Position numbers and translations under genes: made by a program
Notes under the pieces: generated by a model
Told to the model about the DNA's origin: nothing
The model's input: the letters and a program-made list of their open reading frames with translations, nothing else
Database searches by the model: none
Assembly: GCF_000829375.1 (NCBI RefSeq)
Contig: NZ_AP014624.1
Location: forward strand, 1,736,001-1,800,000
DNA from: Chryseobacterium sp. StRB126
GTDB lineage: Bacteria; Bacteroidota; Bacteroidia; Flavobacteriales; Weeksellaceae
Direction: 5' to 3'
Length of the DNA stretch: 64,000 nt
Shown here: positions 41,795 through 50,732 of the stretch, one piece after another
Position numbering within the stretch: position 1 is the stretch's first letter
Layout of the letters: each line of letters opens with the position of its first letter

Positions 41795-42841
41795 ATGGCA
41801 AAATTAAATTTCGGAGGGGTAGAAGAAAACGTAGTAACAAGAGAAGAATTTCCATTAAAAAAAGCTCAGGAAGTATTAAAAGATGAAGTAGTAGCAGTAA
41901 TCGGTTATGGAGTACAGGGGCCGGGGCAGGCATTAAATCAGAAAGATAACGGAATCAATGTGATTGTAGGCCAGAGAAAAAATTCTAAATCATGGGATAA
42001 AGCAGTAGCAGACGGATTTGTGCCGGGAGAAACTTTATTCGAAATAGAAGAAGCTTTGGAAAAAGGAACCATCGTCTGTTATTTACTGAGTGATGCTGCA
42101 CAGATCGAATATTGGCCAAAAGTAAAGCAGTACCTTACTCCCGGGAAAGCGTTGTATTTCTCTCATGGTTTTGGAATTACTTTCAGCGAACGTACCGGAA
42201 TTGTTCCTCCTGCAGATGTAGATGTATTTCTTGTTGCTCCAAAAGGTTCAGGAACTTCATTAAGAAGAATGTTCCTTCAGGACAGGGGATTAAACAGCAG
42301 CTTTGCTGTTTATCAGGATGCCACAGGAAAAGCAAGAGAAAGAGTAACTGCTCTGGGAATTGCCATAGGAAGCGGATATTTATTTGAAACAGACTTTAAA
42401 AAAGAGGTGTACAGCGATCTTGCCGGAGAACGAGGAACATTGATGGGGGCTGTACAGGGAATATTCGCTGCACAATATGATGTATTAAGAAAGAATGGTC
42501 ATAGCCCTTCGGAAGCTTTTAACGAAACCGTAGAAGAACTTACCCAATCATTAATGCCATTGGTAGCAGAAAACGGGATGGACTGGATGTATGCCAACTG
42601 TAGTACAACAGCACAAAGAGGAGCTTTAGACTGGTGGAAACGTTTCAGAGATGCAACATCTCCTTTATTTGAAGAATTGTATGACAATGTTGCTAAAGGA
42701 AATGAAGCTCAAAGATCAATCGACAGTAACAGTAAACCTGATTACAGAGAAAAGCTGGAAGTTGAATTAACCGAATTAAGAGAAAGTGAAATGTGGAAGG
42801 CCGGAAAAACCGTACGCAGCCTGAGACCGGAGAATCATTAA
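41795..42841 (+). CDS. ilvC: Ketol-acid reductoisomerase
   Basis: 348 residues, class I length. NADPH site: VIGYGVQGPGQALNQKDNGINVIVGQR. Active-site acids and metal ligands in FETDFKKEVYSDLAGERGTLMG and the C-terminal YANCSTTAQRGALDWW knot region. It isomerises and reduces acetolactate or acetohydroxybutyrate. Twelve bases before ilvA. Confidence 0.95.
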   Translation: MAKLNFGGVEENVVTREEFPLKKAQEVLKDEVVAVIGYGVQGPGQALNQKDNGINVIVGQRKNSKSWDKAVADGFVPGETLFEIEEALEKGTIVCYLLSDAAQIEYWPKVKQYLTPGKALYFSHGFGITFSERTGIVPPADVDVFLVAPKGSGTSLRRMFLQDRGLNSSFAVYQDATGKARERVTALGIAIGSGYLFETDFKKEVYSDLAGERGTLMGAVQGIFAAQYDVLRKNGHSPSEAFNETVEELTQSLMPLVAENGMDWMYANCSTTAQRGALDWWKRFRDATSPLFEELYDNVAKGNEAQRSIDSNSKPDYREKLEVELTELRESEMWKAGKTVRSLRPENH

Positions 42842-42853
42842 TAAAAAAGAAGA

Positions 42854-44116
42854 ATGAGGACGGGAGAAACCTATTTATCCATGTTGGATAATGTGTACAA
42901 AGCAGCAGAAAGACTTAAAAATGTGTGCGTCAGAACGCCATTGGCTGTTAACAATAATTTGTCAGGAATTTATAATGCTCAAGTACATTTTAAAAGAGAA
43001 GACCTTCAAAGAGTAAGATCCTATAAAATTCGTGGGGCTTATAACAAAATGTCAACCATGCCAGAGAACGAACTTTCCAGAGGAATTGTTTGTGCCAGTG
43101 CCGGTAATCACGCTCAAGGAGTTGCTTTTGCATGCAATACCATGGAAGTAAAAGGAACTATTTTTATGCCTTTACCCACTCCGGGGCAAAAGCTGGAGCA
43201 GGTTAGGATGTTCGGTGGAAACTATGTTGATATTGTTTTATATGGAGATACTTTTGATGAAGCAAAAGATGCTGCGATGAAGTTTTGTAATGAAAATAAC
43301 GGAACATTCATTCACCCTTTTGATGATCTTGCAATCGTTGAGGGGCAGGCAACAACGGCATTGGAAATTTTAGAACAGTCAGATGACCCCATTGATTATC
43401 TTTTTGTACCGATAGGTGGCGGAGGATTGGCTGCTGGTATTTGTTCTGTCTTTAAAGAATTATCTCCGCAAACAAAAATCATAGGGGTAGAACCTTCAGC
43501 AGCTGCAAGCATGAAAAAAGCGCTGGAAAATGGGAAACCTGTACATCTTGAAAAGATCAGTCGTTTTATAGATGGTGCTGCCGTACAGCAGGTAGGAAAT
43601 CTCACGTTTGAATTATGTAAGAATATATTGTATGATGTGGTTACCTTAGAGGAGGGACTTGTGTGTGAAACTATTCTTTCCTTATACAATAAAGATGCTA
43701 TTGTGGTGGAACCGGCTGGCGCTCTTTCCGTGGCGGCTTTAGAAAAGTATAAAGATCAGATCGAAGGAAAGAATGTGGTGTGTATCATCAGTGGAAGCAA
43801 TAATGATATCACCAGAATGGAAGAGATCAAAGAAAAAGCTTTACTCTATGCAAACTTAAAACACTATTTCTTGGTAAGGTTTCCACAAAGGCCGGGAGCA
43901 TTGAAAACTTTTGTAATGGATGTGCTTGGACCTAATGACGATATTACTTTTTTTGAATACACTCAGAAAAATTCAAAGGAAAAAGGGATAGCCGTAGTGG
44001 GAATTGCCCTGAAACAAAAAGAAGATTTTACCCCTTTGATGGACAACATGAAAAAGCAGGATTTTTTTGTCAACTATCTTAACAATGATCCGTCTTTGAT
44101 GAATCTGCTGATTTAG
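42854..44116 (+). CDS. ilvA: Threonine ammonia-lyase (biosynthetic, with ACT-like C-terminus)
   Basis: 420 residues. Fold-type II PLP enzyme: VRSYKIRGAYNKM holds the PLP lysine, CASAGNHAQGVAFAC and the glycine loop VPIGGGGLAAG follow. Residues about 335-420 form one ACT-like regulatory domain (HYFLVRFPQRPGALKTFVMDVLGPNDDITFFEYTQ). It supplies 2-oxobutanoate for isoleucine and would be inhibited by Ile. Last gene of the ilv operon; I see no strong terminator behind it. Confidence 0.95.
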   Translation: MRTGETYLSMLDNVYKAAERLKNVCVRTPLAVNNNLSGIYNAQVHFKREDLQRVRSYKIRGAYNKMSTMPENELSRGIVCASAGNHAQGVAFACNTMEVKGTIFMPLPTPGQKLEQVRMFGGNYVDIVLYGDTFDEAKDAAMKFCNENNGTFIHPFDDLAIVEGQATTALEILEQSDDPIDYLFVPIGGGGLAAGICSVFKELSPQTKIIGVEPSAAASMKKALENGKPVHLEKISRFIDGAAVQQVGNLTFELCKNILYDVVTLEEGLVCETILSLYNKDAIVVEPAGALSVAALEKYKDQIEGKNVVCIISGSNNDITRMEEIKEKALLYANLKHYFLVRFPQRPGALKTFVMDVLGPNDDITFFEYTQKNSKEKGIAVVGIALKQKEDFTPLMDNMKKQDFFVNYLNNDPSLMNLLI

Positions 44117-44478
44117 TTTGTGAAAATACATCCACATTTTATTAGCCACTAATGCACGAATAAAATAATGGTTATAATGAATTTATGTATTTTAAAAAAT
44201 AACCATATAAATACATAGAATTTTGTAGCTAAAGTATCTTAAAACTATTTTGTTTGCTGGGAATTATTAGCTTTTTAACTTGCTGTTTGTTATTTCGGAG
44301 GAATCTATACTATGGTTTTCTGAAAGCGGAGTTGAGATTCTTCCTTCGTCGGAATGACAAACTATATGTTGATGTTTATATAAGAAGAAAATGATCCTAT
44401 TCAACTAAAAATCAACGGTGCATTCATGGCATTGTCACAAAAAACTCCGGCTCACATTCGTGAGCCGGAGTTGGTCAT
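44117..44478. other. 362-base intergenic region with repeat-like fragments
   Basis: No gene seen. TTAGCCACTAATGCACGAAT (44139-44159) matches the motif also present in the palindrome near 55253 and, weakly, near 28533. CTTCGTCGGAATGACAAAC (44346-44364) resembles another common flavobacterial intergenic phrase. The right end is the terminator of the M28 peptidase gene. Confidence 0.4.
44441..44472 (-). terminator. Terminator of the M28 peptidase gene
   Basis: A 13-bp perfect stem (AACTCCGGCTCAC with GTGAGCCGGAGTT, loop of four) followed on the minus strand by TTTT. It starts only seven bases past the stop codon. Confidence 0.88.
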
Positions 44479-45948
44479 TTATCTTTCAAGCGTGAAATTC
44501 GAAATCACTTTCGGACGTTCAGCTTCATTAGCTACTTTCCATGATGTTCTGTACATCCATTCTGTCATTTTATACAGCTTCTTATAGTTGATGTTTTCAG
44601 ATTCATCTTGCGGAGTGTGGTACTGGTCATGCAGTACGCTGGTAAAAAACACTGCCGGAATACCCACTTTAGCATAGGGAAGATGGTCGCTTCTGAAATA
44701 AAAATACTCAGCATGATTTGGAGAATCCCAATCTTTTAAATATTTGAATTTTGTACTCTCGTTATTGGCCTCTTCAGCCATTTTTACAAGCTCTTCAGAA
44801 TTTTTGTGCGGAGCGTTTCCTCCTAATAAAGCGGCTTCATTATTATCGTTTCTTCCGATCATGTCGCCATTCAGTACCGCTACAATATTCTCTTTCGGAA
44901 CTACAGGGTGGGCAGCATGCCATCTTGAACCAAGTAATCCTCTTTCTTCAGCACCGTGAAACACAAACAAGATGCTTCTTTTTCCCGGCTGTTTTTTGTA
45001 AGCTCTTGCCATGGCCAGCATAGCAACACAGGTACTGGCATTGTCATCAGCACCGTTATAGATAGTGTCATTCTTTACAGGATGTCTGATGCCGTCGTGA
45101 TCCTGGTGTCCGCTTAGTAAAACGTATTCTTTTTTAAGAACAGGATCTGTTCCTTCAATTTTTCCGATGATGTTTACGGAAGGATATTTGTAGGTTTCTG
45201 TCAACAGGTTAAGAGAAATTTTAGGATTGTTTTTTACCCAATTGGCATTCTCTCTTTTGATCCAGAGAACAGGAATATTATTGGTGATTTTTTCTCTTAA
45301 TCCTTCCACACCATAAGTTCCTCTGGTCATTTGGGGAAGTACTTCCACCCAGCTTTTGTCTGAAATATCATCAGTGATGAAAATAATGGCTTTTGCTCCC
45401 AGTTCAGTAGTTTTGTTGTAATATTTTGTTCTTACAAAACCAGGATATCTCCTTACAAAGAGAGTCATTTCTTTATCAATGTTCTTGTCAGAAGCATTTA
45501 CTGCCAGCACTTTTCCTTTAAGATTAAGTTTGGCAAGATCCTCAGGCTCTGTATTTCCTGCGTATACAATATCTGTATCAATAGAAGCATTTACGGGCTC
45601 AGCAACAAGAAAATCTTTCCATAATTTCAATTGGGTATCTCCAACTTTCAGGCTGCTTTGTGGAGTAGTCTGATGTCTGTACATATCAAAAAACTGGAAA
45701 AAAGTACCATTATCGCCTGCAGGTTTCATTCCTGCTTCTTTGGCTTTATCTGCCAGCCACATAGATACTTTTAACTCATCTAAAGTTCCTGCTTCACGTC
45801 CCCAGAACTGATCTGCTGCCAATTCATACATGTCTTTTCTGAGATCAGTTTCTTTAATGGCTGATACCAAAGGCTTTTTATAGGTTTGAGCATTTCCGAT
45901 ACTGAATAACAGAAGACCCAGTAAAGAAAAAATATAATTCTTATTCAT
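44479..45948 (-). CDS. Exported M28-family metallopeptidase
   Basis: 489 residues with signal MNKNYIFSLLGLLLFSIGNAQ. An inserted PA-like domain (about 110-250) precedes the zinc peptidase core: LLSGHQDHDGI, YNGADDNASTCVAML, FVFHGAEERGLLGS and a late LPYAKVGIPAVFFTS-YHTPQDE ligand region. These match the two-zinc aminopeptidase/carboxypeptidase fold. It should cut peptides in the periplasm or outside. Six bases from the small gene upstream. Confidence 0.9.
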   Translation of the reverse strand: MNKNYIFSLLGLLLFSIGNAQTYKKPLVSAIKETDLRKDMYELAADQFWGREAGTLDELKVSMWLADKAKEAGMKPAGDNGTFFQFFDMYRHQTTPQSSLKVGDTQLKLWKDFLVAEPVNASIDTDIVYAGNTEPEDLAKLNLKGKVLAVNASDKNIDKEMTLFVRRYPGFVRTKYYNKTTELGAKAIIFITDDISDKSWVEVLPQMTRGTYGVEGLREKITNNIPVLWIKRENANWVKNNPKISLNLLTETYKYPSVNIIGKIEGTDPVLKKEYVLLSGHQDHDGIRHPVKNDTIYNGADDNASTCVAMLAMARAYKKQPGKRSILFVFHGAEERGLLGSRWHAAHPVVPKENIVAVLNGDMIGRNDNNEAALLGGNAPHKNSEELVKMAEEANNESTKFKYLKDWDSPNHAEYFYFRSDHLPYAKVGIPAVFFTSVLHDQYHTPQDESENINYKKLYKMTEWMYRTSWKVANEAERPKVISNFTLER

Positions 45949-45954
45949 TGGCTT

Positions 45955-46191
45955 TTAATTTAAACTGCCGAGCTTATCAGCAAACTGCTTGGAGAACTCT
46001 TTTCTGTCTTCTTCCAGTTTCTCTGTATTAGATGGCAAAATATAGTTGAAAAGGATTTTATCTTCGTTATCTAAAAATATGATTTCTTTTTCATTCCCGT
46101 CAATCATTTGTGAGAAAATAGTCCACATGGAAGTATCTTTTAATTTCAATAATTCAAAAAAGCCTTCCGCTTTTATTTCTATTCTTTGCAT
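45955..46191 (-). CDS. Small protein of unknown function
   Basis: 78 residues, no signal peptide. The sequence (FFELLKLKDTSMWTIFSQMI, EIIFLDNEDKILFNYILP) suggests three strands and a C-terminal charged helix. No family recognised. It is between DUF5686 and the M28 peptidase, six bases from the latter, so co-transcribed. Confidence 0.6.
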   Translation of the reverse strand: MQRIEIKAEGFFELLKLKDTSMWTIFSQMIDGNEKEIIFLDNEDKILFNYILPSNTEKLEEDRKEFSKQFADKLGSLN

Positions 46192-46233
46192 ATTCTTATA
46201 GGTATAATGTACGTTTTGAGTATTGGTAAGCTA

Positions 46234-48630
46234 TTAAAACTCCAGGAATTTTAGCTTAAATTGGATGGCGAAATTTTCCTTGAAATGTGGAGTAGCATAA
46301 TAGCCCACTCTGTAGAATAATCCAAGGTTGAAATAGCTGGAAAGGAAGTTATTCCATTCCAATCCTACTTCCTGGTACAGATGATCCAGTTTTTTAAACT
46401 TGAACTGATGGTATTCCGGATGTTTCATATCTCCAATCGTTCCGCGAAGTACAAAATCAAAGCTGGAAACATTGTGTCCGAAACTTTTAAAGTATAACGG
46501 CAATTTATGGGTGAAATAGTAAGCCACAAATTTATCGTTGTAATATTTTCCACCTTCCAGAGTAGCAAAACCAAGGAATGACGTAAGGTTAAAATTGAAA
46601 TCTTTACCTGGAGAGGCAAGTCCGTTCATGGTGAAATTCTTCCATATCGGAGCTTCTCCTAAAACAACCCCACCATACAATCTAAAACCTGTTGTTCCGA
46701 TAGGTGTCTTAAAATTATGAACAAAAAGAGCATCAAAGCGGGAATAATTGAAACTTCCACCTGCCATTTTGTAACTCTGTTCATAGTTGAAGTACAGTTC
46801 CGGATATTTTTGATCGATCAGAGATTTTCCCTGTGGAGTCATAATATTGGTAGAGTTTGGCGAGTATTTTAACGTAAATAAGGTATTAAAATTCTTGAAG
46901 GAAGAACCACCATCTCTAAACTGATAATCAAACTGAGCTTCCTCTATATTTCTTCTTACGGCAAGGGCAAGAGTAAGCCCGTTGGTTACATCATTAAGGT
47001 ATGATAATGAAGCCCCTTTGAAGTGGAAATATTTATCATTGTTCAGGTTATTTCCAAAGTTCATCATTCTCATTTTGAAGTTCCAAAGCCTTCTGTAGAA
47101 CTCTCCTGAAGCCGTTACATCGTCATAAAAATCAAACCTGAAGAATGAGTTTTTTTCCAAAGATGTTTTGATATCTATTCCCATTCCGTATTTCCATCTT
47201 CTGTCTTTTACTCCATAAGCAAAATAGTAATCCGGAGAGAAATAAGGATTGAAATTCTCATTGATTTTAGCCTTTAATCCAAGTCTGAATCCTTCGTAGG
47301 AGTTATAGTTGGCAATTTCATCTACAGCAAAATCTAGAACACCCACTCTGATCTGTCCGTTAAGTAGCCCCGAAATAATCTGTGCTTTGTTGTCAATTTT
47401 ATATTTTTTACCAAGGCTGTCAATAATCTTGTATGTATTGTGCTCCCTTTCAGTAAGCTGTTCTGTTCTGTATTGATCCAGAGAATGTCCGTCAATACTT
47501 TTCACAGAGAAGGTATAACCTTTGAAATCTTTAGGCTTTTCTTCAATAGGAGAGGCGAAGTCAAAATATTTCGAGGTAAGGAAGGCGTAAGTTCCAAAGC
47601 TTCTTTTATCCTTTTTGTCGGTATGTTCCTTATCATCCATAGCCATTTTACCCATTTTAAGCTTGGTGGTTTCATGGGAAAGGAACCACTTGTTGTTGTA
47701 GAAAATCCAGGTACTGGTAATGATCCCGTCATTCTTACTTTTACTGAAGTTCTCAATTTTTTTAATTCCGTAAGTCTCAGTATCCACATAGATAGCTCCT
47801 GTGTATTTTCTTTTTTTATCAAGATTTTTATAATTGACTTCACGGAAGCGGATGACAAAGTTTTTTCTCCCGTCAAGTTCTATGGTATCGGAAAGGTAAT
47901 ATCGGTAAAGGCCCCTGTTTTCAGGTTTTACCTGTTCCGGAACAATATCTCTGTTACTTTGCTGAAGAGCAATCATTTCGTAGACCGGCTGTTTTAGGCC
48001 TGAAATTCTGTTGTCAAGTATGTTGATCTTTTCACCATATTTTTTGGAGTACAAAAACTCTTGTGCTCTTTCCCAAAGGAAGAGTTTGCTTTTTGCGAAT
48101 ATTTTTCTTGCACTGATGTTATTCAGCGAGTCTTTTTCTCTCTTTTTCTTGAAGAAATTTAAATCGTTAAAATACTGATTGAATTGAGTTAGGCTATCCT
48201 CATCAATATCCAAAGAGATTTTTTCGTAAGATTTATAAGCGTAAGAACTTAAACTTTTAGGAGAGTTTTCATGGAACAGTTTGTTTACTTTTTTCAGGAT
48301 TTCCAAAGCTCTTGGATCACTTTTGTCTTCAATCACTACCGTTTCAATATTGGTTGTTTTTGAAGATTTTTTACTTAGCGAAACCTCCATACTGCTTTCT
48401 ATAGGTGTTGTCCCATTTTGATACAACTCGGCTTCTACCTCAATGTTTTTGCATGCTGTTTTAAACTCCAGAACTCCCTGAGTATTGGTATAGCCAAGAA
48501 TAGTATTGCCACAGAAAACCTTGGCATTAGAGATAGGCTTTTGATTGGAGTCATCAACAACTTTAATTCTAAGTTGTGAATGCCCCCAAAAGCAAATCAG
48601 AAAAAATAATAACTGTAAACCCCTTTTCAT
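46234..48630 (-). CDS. DUF5686 / carboxypeptidase-regulatory-like outer-membrane protein
   Basis: 798 residues. Signal MKRGLQLLFFLICFWGHSQ, then a CarboxypepD_reg-like beta domain (about 20-90: LRIKVVDDSNQKPISNAKVF). The remainder is rich in aromatic strands, and the last residue is Phe after alternating hydrophobic strands (FAIQFKLKFLEF), as in outer-membrane beta barrels. This layout is that of DUF5686 proteins of Bacteroidota. Function unknown. An exact -7 box lies upstream. Confidence 0.82.
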   Translation of the reverse strand: MKRGLQLLFFLICFWGHSQLRIKVVDDSNQKPISNAKVFCGNTILGYTNTQGVLEFKTACKNIEVEAELYQNGTTPIESSMEVSLSKKSSKTTNIETVVIEDKSDPRALEILKKVNKLFHENSPKSLSSYAYKSYEKISLDIDEDSLTQFNQYFNDLNFFKKKREKDSLNNISARKIFAKSKLFLWERAQEFLYSKKYGEKINILDNRISGLKQPVYEMIALQQSNRDIVPEQVKPENRGLYRYYLSDTIELDGRKNFVIRFREVNYKNLDKKRKYTGAIYVDTETYGIKKIENFSKSKNDGIITSTWIFYNNKWFLSHETTKLKMGKMAMDDKEHTDKKDKRSFGTYAFLTSKYFDFASPIEEKPKDFKGYTFSVKSIDGHSLDQYRTEQLTEREHNTYKIIDSLGKKYKIDNKAQIISGLLNGQIRVGVLDFAVDEIANYNSYEGFRLGLKAKINENFNPYFSPDYYFAYGVKDRRWKYGMGIDIKTSLEKNSFFRFDFYDDVTASGEFYRRLWNFKMRMMNFGNNLNNDKYFHFKGASLSYLNDVTNGLTLALAVRRNIEEAQFDYQFRDGGSSFKNFNTLFTLKYSPNSTNIMTPQGKSLIDQKYPELYFNYEQSYKMAGGSFNYSRFDALFVHNFKTPIGTTGFRLYGGVVLGEAPIWKNFTMNGLASPGKDFNFNLTSFLGFATLEGGKYYNDKFVAYYFTHKLPLYFKSFGHNVSSFDFVLRGTIGDMKHPEYHQFKFKKLDHLYQEVGLEWNNFLSSYFNLGLFYRVGYYATPHFKENFAIQFKLKFLEF

Positions 48631-48645
48631 GTAAAAAAACTATGT

Positions 48646-48653
48646 CAAAATTA
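48646..48653 (-). promoter_or_regulatory. Candidate -7 box for the DUF5686 operon
   Basis: The minus strand reads TAATTTTG, an exact TAnnTTTG, 16 bases before the DUF5686 start codon. No TTG box at standard spacing. Confidence 0.45.
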
Positions 48654-48792
48654 ATAATATTTATTGTGGTAGAAAAGTTTTTAACACAGTATAACATTGA
48701 TTTAATCTAAGATAGGTATGGAATTTCCCTAAAAGCTCAGCTTTATAATTAGAACGAAGATTGTCTTTCTGAAGTTTATGAGAATTTCCAAT

Positions 48793-48830
48793 AAAAAACT
48801 CCCGAACAGATAGAGTTCGGAAGTTTTTTT
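48793..48830 (-). terminator. Terminator of the peroxidase gene, usable in both directions
   Basis: ACTCCCGAAC pairs with GTTCGGAAGT (one G-U pair) and is flanked by A-runs on one side and T-runs on the other. It lies 25 bases past the stop of the di-haem peroxidase gene. Confidence 0.8.
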
Positions 48831-48854
48831 ACCGTTGCTTAAATTCAGGATTAT

Positions 48855-50669
48855 TTATTGATCATCTAAAGACTTCATAAATTCAATAATATGATCTATT
48901 TCAGGTTCAGTTAGCTGCAAAGGAGTATCAGAAAGTGTTTGGTTTTCTACTTTGAATCCGAAACCTTTTCCACCTCCTTTATTATAAAAATTCATGACAT
49001 CTTTCAATGTCTTATAACCTCCGTTGTGCATATAAGGTGCTGTTTTATGAATGTTTCTGAGAGTGGGAGTTTTGAAGGAATGCTGTAATGCAGCTACTGT
49101 TTCATGAAACTTTCCTCTTCCCAGGTCATTGTCAAATGTTTTATTGTCTTCATTCGTTGCTATCCCTAATACTTCCTGTTCTGTTTTTTTGAAAGTAGGG
49201 GGAACAGTACCATTGAACAAAGGAATAAAATGGCATATTGCACATTGGGCTTTTCCAACAAAGAGGTTAAACCCTCGTTTTTGGTTTTCGGTCATTGCCG
49301 ATTTATTTCCCTGCATATATTCATCAAAATTGGAATTGAACTTTGCCAAGGAACGGATGTAGCTGGCTAATACATTCTGAAGCTGCCATACTTCTGTTTT
49401 TTGTGAATGATAAATCCTTTTAAATGCAGCCTGATAGTTTTTATCTTGGTTAATTTTGTCAAGAATGACATTTAAATCACCATGCATTTCTTCTTTATTA
49501 GAGATAACATCTGAGCTTTGCCCTTCCAGATCATCCTTCCTCATATCCCAAAACTGACCATGCTGAAATCCAGCATAGTTGAGGGAAGGAGCATTTCTTG
49601 CAAGTTTTGAATTTTCAAGCGACATAGATCTCGCAAGTCCATCAGTAAAAGCTTTTTCAGGAATGTGGCACGTTGCACAGCTTCGGTTGTTATTATTTGA
49701 TAACATATTATCATTAAAAAGCTGTTGCCCAAGAGCTGCCTTTTGTTCTGAAAAAGCATATTCTTTTCCTGGTGTGAAAGCATTTGGATTGAAGGCATTT
49801 TTAGAAAAAAATGTATCAGCGTTTTTGTTTAAGGCAGTCGTTACCTCTACATCAGGGATTTTTTCCTGATTTTTAAAATCAAGCATCAGAGCAGTGATCT
49901 TATTGAGATGATCCGGTATAAAGCTTATATAATCAAATGTATTCTTATCCGTATTTTTTTTCAGGACTTCTGTGGCAGCATTGATCTCCATTATAATACT
50001 TTTTAGAGCTTTATCTTTTGATCTGACGGTTGATATTTGCTCCAATGTTTCCTTAATACCTTCAAAGGAAAAAGGAATTTCCTTTAAAAAGACTCCGGAA
50101 ATAGGGGTGTCAAAACCTGAAATACCTAAACTGGAAATTCTGAAAGCTTCCTGCCTCAAAGCATCAAAAACCTGATCTTTGCTGATGGTAATGACCTGAA
50201 AATTGGTTTTTATGGTATTGCTCTTATTGATAAGCTTGTTAAGCATTCTGATCACCTCATCTTTGTTTTCCTGGTGATAGGGGTACAATATTTCTTCTAA
50301 AACCTGTAATCCTTCAGGTTCTATTTCTGTATGTTCATCCATTTCTATTTCAGGAATTGCCGGTCCGTTAATGAATCGGGCAGAGTGGGGAAGGAAGTAT
50401 TCTATAGCCCATTCCATTTTTTTGTAGGTCTTTCTGATATTTTCAAACTTCTCCCGAAGAAGCTTTTCATCAGAGTCCTTAGAAACAAGGGTTTTCAGTT
50501 CATTGATCTGCTTTTCAAAATCGGTGTTAATGGTGATGATTCTGCTTTTTACAGAACCCAGATCTTCATAAACTGGTTGCTGCTTTTCTCCTTTACAATA
50601 TGAAAGGACAAGAAGTGCTGTTGCGGAGTATAAAAGGAGAAGTATCGGATATTTTGAAAGTTTCTTCAT
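48855..50669 (-). CDS. Imelysin-like / di-haem cytochrome c peroxidase fusion
   Basis: 604 residues. An N-terminal lipoprotein-like signal (LLLYSATALLVLSYCKG) is followed by a helical imelysin-like region (about 35-280). The C-terminal part is a MauG/CcpA-type peroxidase with two c-type haem motifs, C331-A-T-C-H335 and C476-A-I-C-H480. The protein is periplasmic. In the family, the di-haem part reduces H2O2 or oxidises partner proteins; imelysin domains bind iron-related ligands. 63 bases from the PhoX gene, with a terminator between. Confidence 0.88.
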   Translation of the reverse strand: MKKLSKYPILLLLYSATALLVLSYCKGEKQQPVYEDLGSVKSRIITINTDFEKQINELKTLVSKDSDEKLLREKFENIRKTYKKMEWAIEYFLPHSARFINGPAIPEIEMDEHTEIEPEGLQVLEEILYPYHQENKDEVIRMLNKLINKSNTIKTNFQVITISKDQVFDALRQEAFRISSLGISGFDTPISGVFLKEIPFSFEGIKETLEQISTVRSKDKALKSIIMEINAATEVLKKNTDKNTFDYISFIPDHLNKITALMLDFKNQEKIPDVEVTTALNKNADTFFSKNAFNPNAFTPGKEYAFSEQKAALGQQLFNDNMLSNNNNRSCATCHIPEKAFTDGLARSMSLENSKLARNAPSLNYAGFQHGQFWDMRKDDLEGQSSDVISNKEEMHGDLNVILDKINQDKNYQAAFKRIYHSQKTEVWQLQNVLASYIRSLAKFNSNFDEYMQGNKSAMTENQKRGFNLFVGKAQCAICHFIPLFNGTVPPTFKKTEQEVLGIATNEDNKTFDNDLGRGKFHETVAALQHSFKTPTLRNIHKTAPYMHNGGYKTLKDVMNFYNKGGGKGFGFKVENQTLSDTPLQLTEPEIDHIIEFMKSLDDQ

Positions 50670-50677
50670 AAGTAAGA

Positions 50678-50710
50678 AAAAGTATCAACAGAGATTTACT
50701 GTTGATACTT
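50678..50710 (-). terminator. Terminator of the PhoX-like gene
   Basis: Perfect 12-bp stem (AAGTATCAACAG with CTGTTGATACTT, seven-base loop), with TTTTT following on the minus strand. It separates the PhoX gene from the peroxidase gene. Confidence 0.82.
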
Positions 50711-50732
50711 TGATTAGTGTGGAGTATTAAAA

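Noticed and set aside
44117..44478. Possible mobile element in the gap after ilvA
   Set aside because: Only short repeat-like phrases are present; no inverted ends, target duplication or transposase fragment.
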